Source of the DNA: Komagataeibacter xylinus
GTDB taxonomy: Bacteria > Pseudomonadota > Alphaproteobacteria > Acetobacterales > Acetobacteraceae
Direction: 5' to 3'
Length of the DNA stretch: 64,000 bases
Assembly (NCBI RefSeq): GCF_009834365.1
Contig: NZ_CP041348.1
Location: forward strand, 2,579,001 to 2,643,000
Shown: in pieces, positions 1 through 11,861 of the stretch
How positions within the stretch are numbered: the first letter of the stretch is position 1
How the letters are laid out: the number at the start of each line of letters is the position of its first letter
Position numbers and translations under genes: made by a program
The notes under the pieces: generated by a model
Told to the model about the DNA's origin: nothing
What the model saw: only the letters and a program-made list of their open reading frames with translations
The model's database searches: none

Positions 1-167
1 GCGGCAGCATGGCGGAAGGCATGCAGGTCGCCATGCACGTCGCCCACCACGCGCAGGGGGCGACCGGCCAGCAGCCCTGCCAGCGGGTGCGCAGGCAGGG
101 GAGGAGGGCCTGGAGGCATGGCGGCTTCCCGCTCGGCGGGGGACGGTAATATGGCATCCCGTGCCAT
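1..167 (-). CDS. Metallophosphoesterase, N-terminal fragment
   Basis: The gene runs leftward off the window, so only its first 55 codons are visible. After a Pro/Ala-rich N-terminus it reads LRVVGDVHGDLHAFRHA, which holds the GDxHG signature of calcineurin-like phosphoesterases, where Asp and His bind the two catalytic metal ions. The family includes serine/threonine phosphatases and Ap4A hydrolases; the fragment is too short to choose between them. Two in-frame ATG starts exist, at 167 and 119; I took the longer. The first base after the start lies in a 528-bp gap shared with the divergent aarC. Confidence 0.75.
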   Translation of the reverse strand, partial: MARDAILPSPAEREAAMPPGPPPLPAHPLAGLLAGRPLRVVGDVHGDLHAFRHAA

Positions 168-2213
<2,046 letters not shown>

Positions 2214-2294
2214 GGGCCTGCTGGTAGTGGACGGGATGCGGGCAGGTACCGCCCCCGTCACACCATCTATCGGCAATCATAACAGTTTGTGGGT

Positions 2295-2329
2295 GCCGCC
2301 TTTTTTCAAAAAGGCGGCGTTTTCTTGTC
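2295..2329 (+). terminator. Hairpin terminator between convergent aarC and smc
   Basis: GCCGCCTTTTT (2295-2305) pairs perfectly with AAAAAGGCGGC (2308-2318), and a T-rich run follows on the + strand. It lies between two converging genes. It belongs to the same sequence family as the elements near 22109, 42587 and 50196, including the GGGTGC lead-in. Confidence 0.8.
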
Positions 2330-2335
2330 AATCTG

Positions 2336-5300
2336 TTATCTGACCGGTTCGGCATCCACCATTTCGGTCGCGCGTTCGAGGTCAACCGACAGCACACGGC
2401 TGACCCCGCGCTCCTGCATGGTCACACCATACAGGCGGTCCATATGCGCCATGGTCAGCTGGTGGTGGGTCACGACAAGGAAGCGCGTGCCCGCTTCCGC
2501 CACCATATCGGCGAGCAGGGCGCAGAAGCGGCCCACATTGGCATCATCAAGCGGGGCATCGACCTCATCAAGCACGCAGACTGGCGCAGGGTTGCAGCGG
2601 AACACCGCAAAGATGAGCGACAGCGCGGTGAGTGCCTGCTCTCCGCCAGAAAGCAGCGAAAGTGTTGCGAGTTTCTTGCCCGGCGGCTGGGCATAGATTT
2701 CCAGCCCGGCCTGAAGCGGGTCGTCATTGCCCACCATGCCCAGATGCGCGCGCCCACCATTGAACATGCGGGCAAACAGTGCCTGAAAATGCTGGTCGAT
2801 CTGCGAGAACACGGCCATCAGCCGCTCACGCCCTTCACGGTTGAGCTGCCCGATCATGCCACGCAGGCGGGCAATGGCTGATTGCAGTTCGTCACGCTCA
2901 TGCAGAATCGTGTCGATCTTGCCCGATGCCTCCTGTGCTTCAAGCTCGGCACGTAGGTTGACCGGGCCAAGCTCATCGCGCTGGCGGGTCAGGCGGGCGA
3001 CCTTGCGGCGCAGGCCGGTCTCGGCGTTCACGCTCAGGTCAGCGGGCACCACGCCCGCTGGCGGCGTTGAGTCCGCCTGCAACTGGGCCAGCAGCACCTG
3101 TGCCTGTTCGCGCCTGCCTTCGGCGCGGACCACGGCTTCACGCGCTGCGGTCAGCACCTCTTCCGCCGTGCGGCGGCCCTGCTGCACTTCCGCCATGCGG
3201 GTTTCGGCCTGTTGCAGTTCCTCCATGGCCACATCATGGCTGGCTTCGTGCTGCGCCAGTTCGGTTGCAATCGCATCGCGCCGTTCGCGCACGGCAACTG
3301 GTTGGGGGGCAACGCGCTCATGCTCGGCCCGGGCGTTGCGCAGGCGGGTCTCGGCGGCCTCGGCTTCAAGGCTGGCGGCCTCCACGCGGGCGGTCCATTG
3401 CGTCATGTCCTGCCCGGATGCATCAAAGCGCTGGCGCAGCGTGGCATCCTCGGTGTGCAGGCGGGCCAGGGTCTCGCGCTGTTCGGTTTCCTGCGTGCGC
3501 AGGCTCTCGGCCTGTTCACGCAGGCTGGCTAGCGCGTGTTCCAGCCCGCTCATGTCGGGCAGGGCCTCAAGGCGGCCACGAGCGGCCGCAACGGCTGCCT
3601 GTGCCTGTTGCAACCCGTCGGTCAGATCGGCCATGCGGGCCTGCCGGGCTTCAAGCCGGGCGCCGGTCTCGCGCATTTTCTGCTCAAGGGCGGCGCGTGC
3701 GGCGCGGGCCTGTTCAAGCCGGGTCGTGGCGTCTTCCACCACTATCCGGGCCTGTTCCAGCGCCTGCGCCGCCTGCGTCGCGGCAGCGGTGGCCTGCCGG
3801 GCAGCATCCTCGGCCAGTGCCGGGGCAGGCAGGGCGGCAAGCTGTTCGCGCCGGGTGGCCAGTTCCTGGCTTGCGGTGTCGCGGTCGTTTTCCAGCCGGG
3901 CCTGTTCGGGCAGCAGGGCCTGCAGGCGTGTCTCCGCTTCTCCATGCCGGGTCGTGGCAGCCTGCAGGGCGCGGCGGGCCTGTTCAAGTGCGGCTTCAGC
4001 ATGCTGGACGCGGGTGCGCAGCGCCTTTTCTGCCTCCTGGGCCTGTGTTGCAGCCTGCGCCGCCTCCTGCTGGACGCGAGTCAGTTGGTCGAGATCGGGC
4101 AGGTCGGCTTCCTGCGCGGTGGCGCGCGTGCAGGCGGCTTCGGTATCCGTCAGGGCAGCCTGTGCCGTGGCCTGCTGGACCGAGAGCGTATCGATCTGGG
4201 CCGAGATGGTGGCGTGCTGGCGGGAAAGCTCGGCCTCTGCCGCGCGGGCGGTCTCCAGCGCGTTCTCGGCGGCCATGCGGGCGTCGCGTGCCGCCGTCAG
4301 GGCTTTGCCTGCCTGCTGGCGGGTGGTCGCAGCGGCCTGTACGGCCTGTTCCAGCGCCGGAAGCGTGGCGCGCAACTGCTCGAGTTCTGCGCGCAGGCTG
4401 CGCAGGCGGCCGAGTTGTTTGAGCCGGAGTGCCGCGCGGTCGGGCAGGTTGGGGGCCTGTGTATAGCCATCCCACCGCCATAGCGCGCCCTCGCGGGTGA
4501 CAAGGCACTGGCCTGCGGTCAGGCTGGCCTGAAGGGCCGCTCCATCCATGCCATCAGGCAGCAGGCCTGCCGCGCCAAGTGCGCGTGACAGGGCAGGCGG
4601 GGCCTCGAGCACGGCGGAAAGCGGCTCGATCCCCGCGGCAGGAAAGGGCGCAGGTGTTGCGGGCGGCAGGTCATGCCATGAGCGGGGGGCCGTGCCCTTG
4701 ACCACCGCCTCAAGCCCATCGGACAGCACCACGGCCAGCGCGGTTTCCAGCCCGGCGGGCACATGCAGGCTGTCGGCCAGCGTCGCGCCGTGGGCGTGGT
4801 CGGCCTGTGTGTCGCTGTGCAGGGCGCGGGCAAGGCCATCGGCTTCCGCTTCCAGGCCCGACAGGCTGGCGCGGGCCTCGGCAAGGCGGGCGGCACAGGC
4901 TTCATCTTCCTGTGTGGCGGCAACGCTTGCGGCCTCAGTCATGGCCATGTGCTGGCGGGCGGCTTCCAGTGCGGCGGCGGCGGATTCGCGTTTTGCCACG
5001 AGCGCCTGCAGGGCCGCATCGGGCACGGCCTGCCCGCGCAGGCGGGTCATGCTGGCGGCAAGCGTATCGACTTCGTCGCGTGCCCGCTTGTGGGCCGCCT
5101 GGGCAGCGCGGAGGGCTTCCTCGACGGCGGTGCGGGTGGCGCGGGCTTCCTTCAGGCGGGCATTGGCCTGAATTTCGGCCTGTGTTGCCTGAGCGCGGGC
5201 GTCCTCCGCCGTGGCGCGTCCGGCGCGGAGGGTATCAAGGGTGGCTTCAGCCTCGGTGGCAGTTTCGGCCAGACGCGTGCGCTCGGCCTCGGGCACAAGG

Positions 5301-6871
5301 TCCGCGCGGGCGTTGCTGACATGATTGCCCAGCGTTGCCACGTCGCGCGCAAGGGCTTCGAGCCTGCTGGCGGCGGTGGCGGCATCCTGCGTGGCCTGCG
5401 CATGCACGCGCAGGCTCTCGGTCGCGGCATTGCGGGCAAGGTCAGCCTGTAGCGTGGCATCCGCATGGGCGCGGGTAGCGTCCTCGCGCGCGCTCAGGGC
5501 GTGGGCAGCCTGTGCCTCGGCCAAGGTAATCTGTTCGTCATGGGCGGCGATGGCGTCTGCCGTCGGCATGTCGGCTTCGAGTGCCGCGATCTCGGTGGCG
5601 AGGGTTGCGTGCTGGGTTGCGAGGCGCTCATGCGCGGCGGTGGTGGTGGCCAGCCCTTCGCGGGCCTGCGTGGTCTGCAGTTCGGCCTCGCGCACGGTGG
5701 TGGTGGCCTCTTCCACGCGGGTCGCCATCTCGGTCATGGCCTGTGCCAGCGTGGCGCATTCGGCCTGCGCTGCCTCACGCAGGGCGGGCAGGACGGACAG
5801 GCGTTCCTCTACCTGAACCCGCTCGGCCTCAAGCTGCCCGAGCATGAGAGTGGCATCATCACGCCGCGCAAGGGCTGAGACATGCACGCCCTCGCATTCG
5901 GCAAGGCGGGCCTGTGCCTGCTCCAGCGCGGCTTCGGCGCGGGCCAGTTCCTCGGCAATGGTCTCGGCGCGGACCTTGAAGCGTTCGAGCGCCGTGCGCC
6001 GCGTATCCAGTGCCTCGCGCAGGGCGGGCAGGGCCTTTGTCACTTCGTAATCGGTGAGTACGGCGGTTTCGGCCATCTCTTCGGCGGCCCTGAGGTCGGT
6101 GCGGGCGGCGTGCAGGCCCGCCTCGCCCTCGGCCACGCCCTTGTGGGCGCGGGCATGCAGCAATGCCAGAAGGGCAGTCTCGGATTCGCGCAGGCCCTGC
6201 GAGAGTTCGCGGTACCGGGAAGCCTGTTCGGACTGCTCTTGCAGGTCACCAAGCCGGGATTCGAGCTGCAGGCGCAGGTCTTCCGCGCGGGCGAGATTGG
6301 CCTCGGTCGCGCGCAGCTTGAGTTCGGCCTCATGGCGGCGGCCATGCAGGCCGGTAATGCCCGCTGCTTCCTCCAGAATGCTGCGCCGTTCCTCGGGGCG
6401 GGCATTGACCAGCGCCGAGACGCGGCCCTGGCTGACCATGGCCGATGAACGCGCCCCCGAGGCCAGATCGGCAAACAGGGTCTGCACGTCGCGCCCGCGC
6501 GTGGTGCGGCCATTGATGCGGTAGCCGCTACCTGCCCCGCGCTCGGCCCGGCGGCAGACCTGAAGCTCATCATGCCCGGTAAAGGGGGCGGGGGCGATTT
6601 CGGCCGCCCCTTCCAGCGTCAGGGTCACTTCCGCCATGTTGCGGGCGGCTCGCGCGGTGGTGCCGGCGAAGATCAGGTCATCCATTTCGCCGCCGCGCAG
6701 GGCGCGGGCATTGGTTTCGCCCATGACCCAGCGCAGGGCCTCGACCACGTTGGACTTGCCGCACCCGTTGGGCCCGACAATGCCGGTCAGGCCCGGCAGG
6801 ATCTCGACGGAGACCGGGTCAGCGAAACTCTTGAAACCTGCGATGCGCAGCCGGACGAAACGGGCGGTCAT
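2336..6871 (-). CDS. smc: Chromosome segregation protein SMC, extra-long coiled coil
   Basis: SMC is an ATPase that dimerises and, with ScpA/ScpB, organises and separates the chromosome. The head is split: Walker A GPNGCGKS at 33-40 in the N-terminus, and the signature LSGGEQ (from 1407) and Walker B VCVLDE (from 1431) in the C-terminus. A hinge-like globular part spans about 690-810 and includes REGALWRWDG, a motif common in alphaproteobacterial SMCs. The two arms are Ala/Glu/Arg-rich coiled coils. At 1511 residues it is about 350 longer than the usual 1150-1200. The ATG lies 2 bases after the stop of the dsbA-like gene, so the two are probably co-transcribed. ScpA and ScpB are not in the window. 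Confidence 0.95.
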   Translation of the reverse strand: MTARFVRLRIAGFKSFADPVSVEILPGLTGIVGPNGCGKSNVVEALRWVMGETNARALRGGEMDDLIFAGTTARAARNMAEVTLTLEGAAEIAPAPFTGHDELQVCRRAERGAGSGYRINGRTTRGRDVQTLFADLASGARSSAMVSQGRVSALVNARPEERRSILEEAAGITGLHGRRHEAELKLRATEANLARAEDLRLQLESRLGDLQEQSEQASRYRELSQGLRESETALLALLHARAHKGVAEGEAGLHAARTDLRAAEEMAETAVLTDYEVTKALPALREALDTRRTALERFKVRAETIAEELARAEAALEQAQARLAECEGVHVSALARRDDATLMLGQLEAERVQVEERLSVLPALREAAQAECATLAQAMTEMATRVEEATTTVREAELQTTQAREGLATTTAAHERLATQHATLATEIAALEADMPTADAIAAHDEQITLAEAQAAHALSAREDATRAHADATLQADLARNAATESLRVHAQATQDAATAASRLEALARDVATLGNHVSNARADLVPEAERTRLAETATEAEATLDTLRAGRATAEDARAQATQAEIQANARLKEARATRTAVEEALRAAQAAHKRARDEVDTLAASMTRLRGQAVPDAALQALVAKRESAAAALEAARQHMAMTEAASVAATQEDEACAARLAEARASLSGLEAEADGLARALHSDTQADHAHGATLADSLHVPAGLETALAVVLSDGLEAVVKGTAPRSWHDLPPATPAPFPAAGIEPLSAVLEAPPALSRALGAAGLLPDGMDGAALQASLTAGQCLVTREGALWRWDGYTQAPNLPDRAALRLKQLGRLRSLRAELEQLRATLPALEQAVQAAATTRQQAGKALTAARDARMAAENALETARAAEAELSRQHATISAQIDTLSVQQATAQAALTDTEAACTRATAQEADLPDLDQLTRVQQEAAQAATQAQEAEKALRTRVQHAEAALEQARRALQAATTRHGEAETRLQALLPEQARLENDRDTASQELATRREQLAALPAPALAEDAARQATAAATQAAQALEQARIVVEDATTRLEQARAARAALEQKMRETGARLEARQARMADLTDGLQQAQAAVAAARGRLEALPDMSGLEHALASLREQAESLRTQETEQRETLARLHTEDATLRQRFDASGQDMTQWTARVEAASLEAEAAETRLRNARAEHERVAPQPVAVRERRDAIATELAQHEASHDVAMEELQQAETRMAEVQQGRRTAEEVLTAAREAVVRAEGRREQAQVLLAQLQADSTPPAGVVPADLSVNAETGLRRKVARLTRQRDELGPVNLRAELEAQEASGKIDTILHERDELQSAIARLRGMIGQLNREGRERLMAVFSQIDQHFQALFARMFNGGRAHLGMVGNDDPLQAGLEIYAQPPGKKLATLSLLSGGEQALTALSLIFAVFRCNPAPVCVLDEVDAPLDDANVGRFCALLADMVAEAGTRFLVVTHHQLTMAHMDRLYGVTMQERGVSRVLSVDLERATEMVDAEPVR

Positions 6872-6873
6872 GC

Positions 6874-7497
6874 TCAGCGGGCCGCCGCTTCAACCTTCTG
6901 GGCAAACTGCTCGTAGGTCAGTTCCTGCGCCACCTGCTCCTTGTCATTGAAGCGGAAGGTGGGGGTGCCGTCGATCTTGTACTGGGCCTGGGCGCGGTCT
7001 TCCTCATCCATGATGGCATGGCGCAGCTTGTCGTCATGGATGGTCTGCTGGAACAGGTCGGACGACATGCCGGCAAGGGCCGCCATTTTCTGGATCTCGG
7101 CCTCTGCTTCCGCCGGTTCCTTGCCAAAGGCCCAGTGATCCTGGCTGGACAGCAGCGCAAGTACGAACGGCTCATAGCGTTCGGGGGCGAGCGTGCGCGC
7201 GACCATGCAGGCGGTCAGCGCCACCTGGTCGAGCGGAAAATCGCGGAAAATGTAGTACACCTTGCCCGTATCGATCAGCTTGCTGCGCACTTCGGGGAAG
7301 ACCTCGGCAGCAAAACGCGCGCAATGCGTGCAGGTGAGCGAGAAGAATTCCTCCACATGCACCTTGGCCGCAGGGTTGCCCACGGCGCGGATGGACAGGC
7401 GCGGGTCCGCCGCCTGCGCCATGGCCCGGCCAGACAGCAGGCCACCAGCCATGAGGGTGGGGGTAAGGGCAAGCAGGGTGCGGCGTGTGATGGGCAT
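6874..7497 (-). CDS. DsbA-family periplasmic thiol oxidoreductase
   Basis: This 207-residue protein has a signal peptide (about residues 1-29, ending AMAQA) and a thioredoxin fold with the active-site pair CTHC (Cys56, Cys59), plus the cis-proline element GTPTF near the C-terminus. Such proteins form or shuffle disulfides in periplasmic proteins. The start TRRTLLAL has twin arginines, so Tat export is possible but not proven. I chose ATG 7497 over the in-frame GTG at 7506 because GGAGAG sits about 10 bases before the ATG and would touch the GTG. It is the leading gene of the smc unit. It resembles single-domain DsbA/Com1-type proteins; the exact substrate is unknown. Confidence 0.85.
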   Translation of the reverse strand: MPITRRTLLALTPTLMAGGLLSGRAMAQAADPRLSIRAVGNPAAKVHVEEFFSLTCTHCARFAAEVFPEVRSKLIDTGKVYYIFRDFPLDQVALTACMVARTLAPERYEPFVLALLSSQDHWAFGKEPAEAEAEIQKMAALAGMSSDLFQQTIHDDKLRHAIMDEEDRAQAQYKIDGTPTFRFNDKEQVAQELTYEQFAQKVEAAAR

Positions 7498-7635
7498 TAC
7501 GGTCACTCTCCGGTGGGGGACAGGGGAAGGCGTGGGGCATGGCCCCGGTGGGTATCAGTATTAAGGCGGCGCGGGCCGCGCGTAAATCCATCGTGCCACC
7601 ATCGGATGGCGCGCCCGTGCCGGCGCGCCATCCGG

Positions 7636-8553
7636 TCAGGCCTGCTGCGGGGCTGCCTCGCGCGGGGGCAGACGCACGCGCACGCGGCGGATATGGCGGG
7701 CATCCGAATCAAGGATGCGGAACACCATGCCGCTTTCATGCGTCACGATCTCGCCGCGCGTGGGCACATGGCCCGCGAGGCGGAACACCAGGCCGCCCAC
7801 GGTCTCGATCTCGGCCTCGCGTTCCTCGCGCGTGAGCACGGGGCCGACTTTTTCCTCAAAGGCGGCGACGGGGGTGCGGGCATCGACATCGAGCGTGCCG
7901 TCGGGGCGTTCGCGCACCATGCTCACGGTCGGTTCGTCATGCTCGTCGGAAATATCGCCCACGATGGTCTCGATCAGATCCTCGATGGTGACGAGGCCGT
8001 CGATGCCGCCGTACTCGTCAATGACGAGGGCAAGATGCACATGCCGCAGTCGCATCTGCAAAAGCAGGTCGAGCACGGGCAACTGGGGGGCGACCATGAG
8101 CGGCTGGCGCAGCAGCGGCTCCATGCGGAAGGCTTCCGACGTGCCGACATAGGCAATCAGGTCCTTCACATGGATCATGCCCACGATGTCATCAAGCTGG
8201 TCGCGATAGACCGGCATGCGGGAATGGTTTTCCCGCCGCATCATGGCCAGGGCCTCATCAAGGCTGATATCGACCGGCATCGCCACGATGTCGGCGCGTG
8301 GAATCATCACGTCATCCGCCGTGATGCCGCGCAGGCGCAGCACATTAGCCAGCAGCGCGCGCTCCTGCCGGTCGAGTTCGGAGGCGTGGGGATTGGCGTC
8401 ATCCCCCGCCGCATCATCGGCTTCCTTGACCAGCGCGGCAATGGAATGGCGCAGCCCCGGTTCAGCGCGCCTGCGGCTGAACAGCGACAGGAATCCCTTG
8501 CCGCGCGATCCGGACGGAGGCTCCTCGTTGGCATCGGTTCCGGGGCGGCTCAT
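7636..8553 (-). CDS. corC: CorC/HlyC-type CBS-domain protein
   Basis: This 305-residue soluble protein has a pair of CBS domains (about residues 75-200, with [12 protein letters not shown] and [15 protein letters not shown]) and a C-terminal CorC_HlyC transporter-associated domain ending in the RVRVRL region. It has no DUF21 membrane domain. Family members are linked to magnesium/cobalt efflux and bind adenosine nucleotides; the precise role is uncertain. The start ATG 8553 overlaps the ybeY stop (ATGA) and has GGGAGG upstream, which argues for translational coupling and against the longer in-frame start at 8592. The gene order miaB-phoH-ybeY-corC is a widespread bacterial cluster. Confidence 0.88.
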   Translation of the reverse strand: MSRPGTDANEEPPSGSRGKGFLSLFSRRRAEPGLRHSIAALVKEADDAAGDDANPHASELDRQERALLANVLRLRGITADDVMIPRADIVAMPVDISLDEALAMMRRENHSRMPVYRDQLDDIVGMIHVKDLIAYVGTSEAFRMEPLLRQPLMVAPQLPVLDLLLQMRLRHVHLALVIDEYGGIDGLVTIEDLIETIVGDISDEHDEPTVSMVRERPDGTLDVDARTPVAAFEEKVGPVLTREEREAEIETVGGLVFRLAGHVPTRGEIVTHESGMVFRILDSDARHIRRVRVRLPPREAAPQQA

Positions 8554-9113
8554 GAGCGTGCCTCCCGGCTCACCATGCGGCCCGGCTTCCATGGGTTGGC
8601 AACGCCAAGGCCGGACAGGATGCGGGCTTCGAGCATTTCCATCTCGCGGGCCTCGCCGGGGTGGTGGTGGTCATATCCGGCCAGGTGCAGCACGCCATGT
8701 ACCACCAGATGCGCCAGATGGGCGGCCATATCGCGCCCTGCCGCATGCGCCTCGCGCGACACGGTCTCAAAAGCGATGATGATGTCGCCGCCCCATATGC
8801 CGCCCGCGATCGGGTATTCGAATGTCAGGACATTGGTGGGCTTGTTGCGCCCGCGATGCTGCCAGTTCATGCGGGCCACCGTGCGGTCATCGGCCAGCAC
8901 CACCGTGACCGGGCCGTGGCAGCCCGTGGCCATAAGCGTGGCGCGCGCCGCGCGGTCAACCACGCGGGCAGGGTGGGGGACGGCGCGGTTCCAGCGCCTG
9001 TCCGCCACCGTGACATCGGGGCCGTCAGGCCCGGCCTTCAGGGCGGCCTGCGTGGCCCGCCCTGCTGCGACCCCGCCCTTGTGGGCAGGGCCTGTGCTAC
9101 TTCGAGGTTTCAT
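8550..9113 (-). CDS. ybeY: Endoribonuclease YbeY (16S rRNA maturation)
   Basis: YbeY is a zinc-dependent endoribonuclease needed for 16S rRNA 3'-end processing and ribosome quality control. The metal-binding signature HGVLHLAGYDH (His139, His143, His149) is intact. The product is 187 residues from ATG 9113, which has AGGAG at good spacing and overlaps the end of phoH by 17 bases. A longer frame opening at 9164 adds only low-complexity sequence and lacks a ribosome site. The downstream corC start overlaps the stop. Confidence 0.93.
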   Translation of the reverse strand: MKPRSSTGPAHKGGVAAGRATQAALKAGPDGPDVTVADRRWNRAVPHPARVVDRAARATLMATGCHGPVTVVLADDRTVARMNWQHRGRNKPTNVLTFEYPIAGGIWGGDIIIAFETVSREAHAAGRDMAAHLAHLVVHGVLHLAGYDHHHPGEAREMEMLEARILSGLGVANPWKPGRMVSREARS

Positions 9114-10251
9114 CGTTCTCCTGCTGCGACCGGGCGCGGTGGGGGCGGCGTTCGGCCCCGGCACGCTGGTCGTATGCCTCCACTATACGCGCCACCAGCG
9201 GGTGGCGCACCACGTCACGCGATTCAAATCGCATCATGCCGATCCCGGGCAGGCCGTCTAGGGTATCGACCGCCTCCCGTAGGCCGGATGTCACGCCACG
9301 CGGCAGGTCAACCTGGCTCAGGTCGCCGGTAATGACCATGCGCGTGCCTTCACCCATGCGGGTGAGGAACATCTTCATCTGGGCAGGCGTGGTGTTCTGC
9401 GCCTCGTCCAGAATGACAAAACAGTGCGCCAGCGTGCGCCCGCGCATGAAGGCGAGGGGCGCGACCTCGATCTCGCCCGTGCCCATGCGCCGGATCACCT
9501 GATCGCCCGGCATCATGTCATGCAGGGCGTCATACAGCGGGCGGAGGTAGGGGTCGATCTTTTCCTTCAGGTCGCCAGGCAGGAAGCCCAGCCGCTCGCC
9601 TGCTTCCACCGCAGGCCGCGACAGCACGATGCGGTCAACCTGGCCCGCCTGCAGCATGGCCACGGCCTGGGCCACGGCAAGGTAGGTCTTGCCGGTGCCA
9701 GCCGGGCCGAGGCCAAACACCATTTCCTGCCGCGCGAGCATGGCCATGTATTCAGCTTGGCCAACCGAGCGCGGGGCCACGGGGCCGCGCCGGGTCATGA
9801 TGGTGGGCAGGTCGGCAAGTGACGGGCCTGCCGGTGCCGTGGCGGTACGGGTGTCGGGCATGGGGGGCACTCCTCCCGTGACATGGCGTGGCGCGGGTGC
9901 GGAAAAGGCATGGGCGGCCAGCCGGATGGCGGTATCGACGGTGGCGGTATCGACTGCCTGCCCGGCTGTTGCGCGGCGGTAGAGTTCGGTTAGCGTGGCC
10001 TGTGTCAGTTCCACCCGCTGGGCCGCACCCGTAATGGCGATGCGGTTGCCCCGGCAGGCCAGCCGGACATCAAATCCACGTTCAAGATGCAGCAGGTGGC
10101 GGTCATGGTCGCCCACAAGCTGTGCCAGCAGCACGTTATCTTCAAACTGCATGGTCACGGTGCGGTCATTGGCCGCGGCCGTGCCACCGGGGGTACGCCG
10201 CCCGCCGCTGCGACGGGGGGCGTGGAGCGTGGATTGTGTCTGTTCTCTCAA
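9097..10251 (-). CDS. PhoH-like ATPase
   Basis: This 384-residue PhoH-family protein has Walker A GPAGTGKT at 182-189 and Walker [11 protein letters not shown], both typical of a RecA-like NTPase related to helicases. An N-terminal domain (about 34-120) carries the usual PhoH lead-in with RGNRIAITG. The family is often beside ybeY and is thought to act in RNA metabolism. The first codon is TTG at 10251, sharing bases with the miaB stop (TTGA) and preceded by GGAG. An ATG at 10152 just before QFEDNV is the alternative and would remove a disordered, basic 33-residue leader. Confidence 0.9.
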   Translation of the reverse strand: MREQTQSTLHAPRRSGGRRTPGGTAAANDRTVTMQFEDNVLLAQLVGDHDRHLLHLERGFDVRLACRGNRIAITGAAQRVELTQATLTELYRRATAGQAVDTATVDTAIRLAAHAFSAPAPRHVTGGVPPMPDTRTATAPAGPSLADLPTIMTRRGPVAPRSVGQAEYMAMLARQEMVFGLGPAGTGKTYLAVAQAVAMLQAGQVDRIVLSRPAVEAGERLGFLPGDLKEKIDPYLRPLYDALHDMMPGDQVIRRMGTGEIEVAPLAFMRGRTLAHCFVILDEAQNTTPAQMKMFLTRMGEGTRMVITGDLSQVDLPRGVTSGLREAVDTLDGLPGIGMMRFESRDVVRHPLVARIVEAYDQRAGAERRPHRARSQQENDETSK

Positions 10252-11654
10252 GCCCTGTCTGTCTCCTCTGTCAGGATACCACCAAGCGAGTTGGTGTACC
10301 TGTGGCGGATATCCACATTGGCGATCTGGCCGATCAGGCTGTCCGGGCCTTCAACGCTCACGGCCTGCAGCCATGGGCTCTTGCCCGAAACCTGACCGGG
10401 CTTGCGCCCCCGGCCCGTAAAGAGCACGGGCACTACCTGGCCTATGGTTGCATCATTGAATGCATCCTGCTGCACGCGCAGCATGGCCTGGAGTTCCTGC
10501 AGACGGGCATCCTTCAAGTCCTCGGGCACATGCATGCCGGCACCTGCGGCGGGCGTGCCGGGGCGGGAGGAGTATTTGAAGGAATAGGCCTGCGCAAAGC
10601 CGATCTCGTCAATCAGGCGCATCGTGTCGGCAAAATCGGCATCCGTCTCGCCGGGATGGCCCACGATGAAATCAGATGACAGGGCAAGGTCGGGCCGCGC
10701 ATCACGCAGGCGGGCCACGAGCGTGCGGTAGTCATCGGCCGTGTGGCCCCGGTTCATGGCGGCGAGCACCCGGTCGGAGCCGGACTGTACCGGCAGGTGC
10801 AGGAACGGCATGAGCTGCGGCAGGTCGCGATGGGCCGCAATCAGGTCATCCTCCATGTCGCGCGGGTGCGACGTGGTGTAGCGGATGCGCTCGATGCCCA
10901 GTTCCCCCGCCAGCACGCGGGCAAGGCGGGCAAGGCCCCAGGTGCGGCCATCGGGACCTTCACCATGATAGGCATTCACGTTCTGGCCCAAAAGCGTGAT
11001 CTCGCGCACGCCGCCAGCCACGAGCCTGCGGGCCTCATCAAGCACGGCCTGCGCGGGCCGGCTGCTTTCCGCCCCGCGCGTGTAGGGCACGACGCAGAAG
11101 GAGCAGAATTTGTCGCATCCTTCCTGAATGGTGAGAAAGGCGGAGCCGCCCGCAGGGGTCGCGCGGTCGGCGGGCAGGAAGTCGAATTTCTGCTCGACGG
11201 GGAAATCGGTCTCGATCACCGCACCTGCCGCGCGGGCGGCGCGTGCCACCATCTCGGGCAGGCGGTGATAGGTCTGGGGGCCGAGCACGATATCGACATA
11301 GGGCGCGCGGGCCAGGATTTCCTTGCCCTCCGCCTGCGCCACGCAGCCTGCCACCGCAAGCACGGTGGCCGCACCCTGCTCGGCGCGCGCCTCCTTGACC
11401 TTGCGCAGGCGACCGAGTTCGGAGAACACCTTCTCCGCCGCGCGGTCGCGGATGTGGCAGGTGTTGAGGATGATCATGTCAGCCGCATCAGGCGTGCTCA
11501 CGGCCCGGTAGCCGAGCGGGCGCAGCACGTCGGACATCCGCTCGCTGTCATACACGTTCATCTGGCAGCCCCATGTTATGACATGAAGCCCCCTGGTGGA
11601 TGACATGCTGGCTTGTGGCGTGGCCACGCCGGGGCGGGGAGACAGGCTGTTCAC
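10248..11654 (-). CDS. miaB: tRNA-2-methylthio-N6-dimethylallyladenosine synthase
   Basis: MiaB adds a methylthio group to i6A37 in tRNAs that read UNN codons, using two [4Fe-4S] clusters and radical S-adenosylmethionine chemistry. The N-terminal cluster ligands are Cys30, Cys66 and Cys104; the radical-SAM triad is CDKFCSFC (Cys180, Cys184, Cys187). A TRAM RNA-binding domain closes the 468-residue protein. The start is GTG at 11654; an in-frame ATG at 11606 is also possible and keeps every motif. It appears to head the phoH-ybeY-corC run, perhaps behind the small ORF at 11658-11780. Confidence 0.95.
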   Translation of the reverse strand: MNSLSPRPGVATPQASMSSTRGLHVITWGCQMNVYDSERMSDVLRPLGYRAVSTPDAADMIILNTCHIRDRAAEKVFSELGRLRKVKEARAEQGAATVLAVAGCVAQAEGKEILARAPYVDIVLGPQTYHRLPEMVARAARAAGAVIETDFPVEQKFDFLPADRATPAGGSAFLTIQEGCDKFCSFCVVPYTRGAESSRPAQAVLDEARRLVAGGVREITLLGQNVNAYHGEGPDGRTWGLARLARVLAGELGIERIRYTTSHPRDMEDDLIAAHRDLPQLMPFLHLPVQSGSDRVLAAMNRGHTADDYRTLVARLRDARPDLALSSDFIVGHPGETDADFADTMRLIDEIGFAQAYSFKYSSRPGTPAAGAGMHVPEDLKDARLQELQAMLRVQQDAFNDATIGQVVPVLFTGRGRKPGQVSGKSPWLQAVSVEGPDSLIGQIANVDIRHRYTNSLGGILTEETDRA

Positions 11655-11657
11655 GGG

Positions 11658-11780
11658 TCAGGTATCCTCAGGCATCATCGCGGGCACGCGCCCGCGCAAC
11701 GGGGGCAAGACATCGGGCCTTGCCTGCGTGCGGTCAAGGGTCTTGCCGCCGATAAAGCCGGGAACACATGGTCTGCCCAT
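11658..11780 (-). CDS. Possible 40-residue small protein upstream of miaB
   Basis: A short frame opens with ATG at 11780 after AGGAGCG, a good ribosome site at proper spacing, and stops 3 bases before the miaB GTG. The product begins MGRPCVPGFIGGKTLDRTQ and ends MMPEDT; it has no membrane segment and no domain that I recognise. A TTGACA element lies about 85 bases upstream. The case rests on the ribosome site and the tight spacing to miaB; there is no homology support. It could be a real small protein, a leader peptide coupled to miaB, or chance. Confidence 0.35.
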   Translation of the reverse strand: MGRPCVPGFIGGKTLDRTQARPDVLPPLRGRVPAMMPEDT

Positions 11781-11826
11781 CAACGCTCCTGGTGTGAAGG
11801 GTGAGGTGCCGGACACGGCCCCCTTG

Positions 11827-11861
11827 CCCGATTCAACCCGATCATGCCTGCGGGAATCGGG
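11827..11861. promoter_or_regulatory. Inverted repeat within the miaB-run promoter
   Basis: CCCGATTC (11827-11834) and GAATCGGG (11854-11861) are perfect complements with 19 bases between them. The repeat covers the -10 box and most of the spacer of the putative promoter. It has no trailing T-run on either strand, so an operator is more likely than a terminator. No regulator is assigned. Confidence 0.35.

Noticed and set aside
2841..4466. Ser/Ala/Arg-rich open frame opposite the smc coiled coil
   Set aside because: The low-complexity composition is the mirror of an Ala-rich coiled coil, not a real protein.
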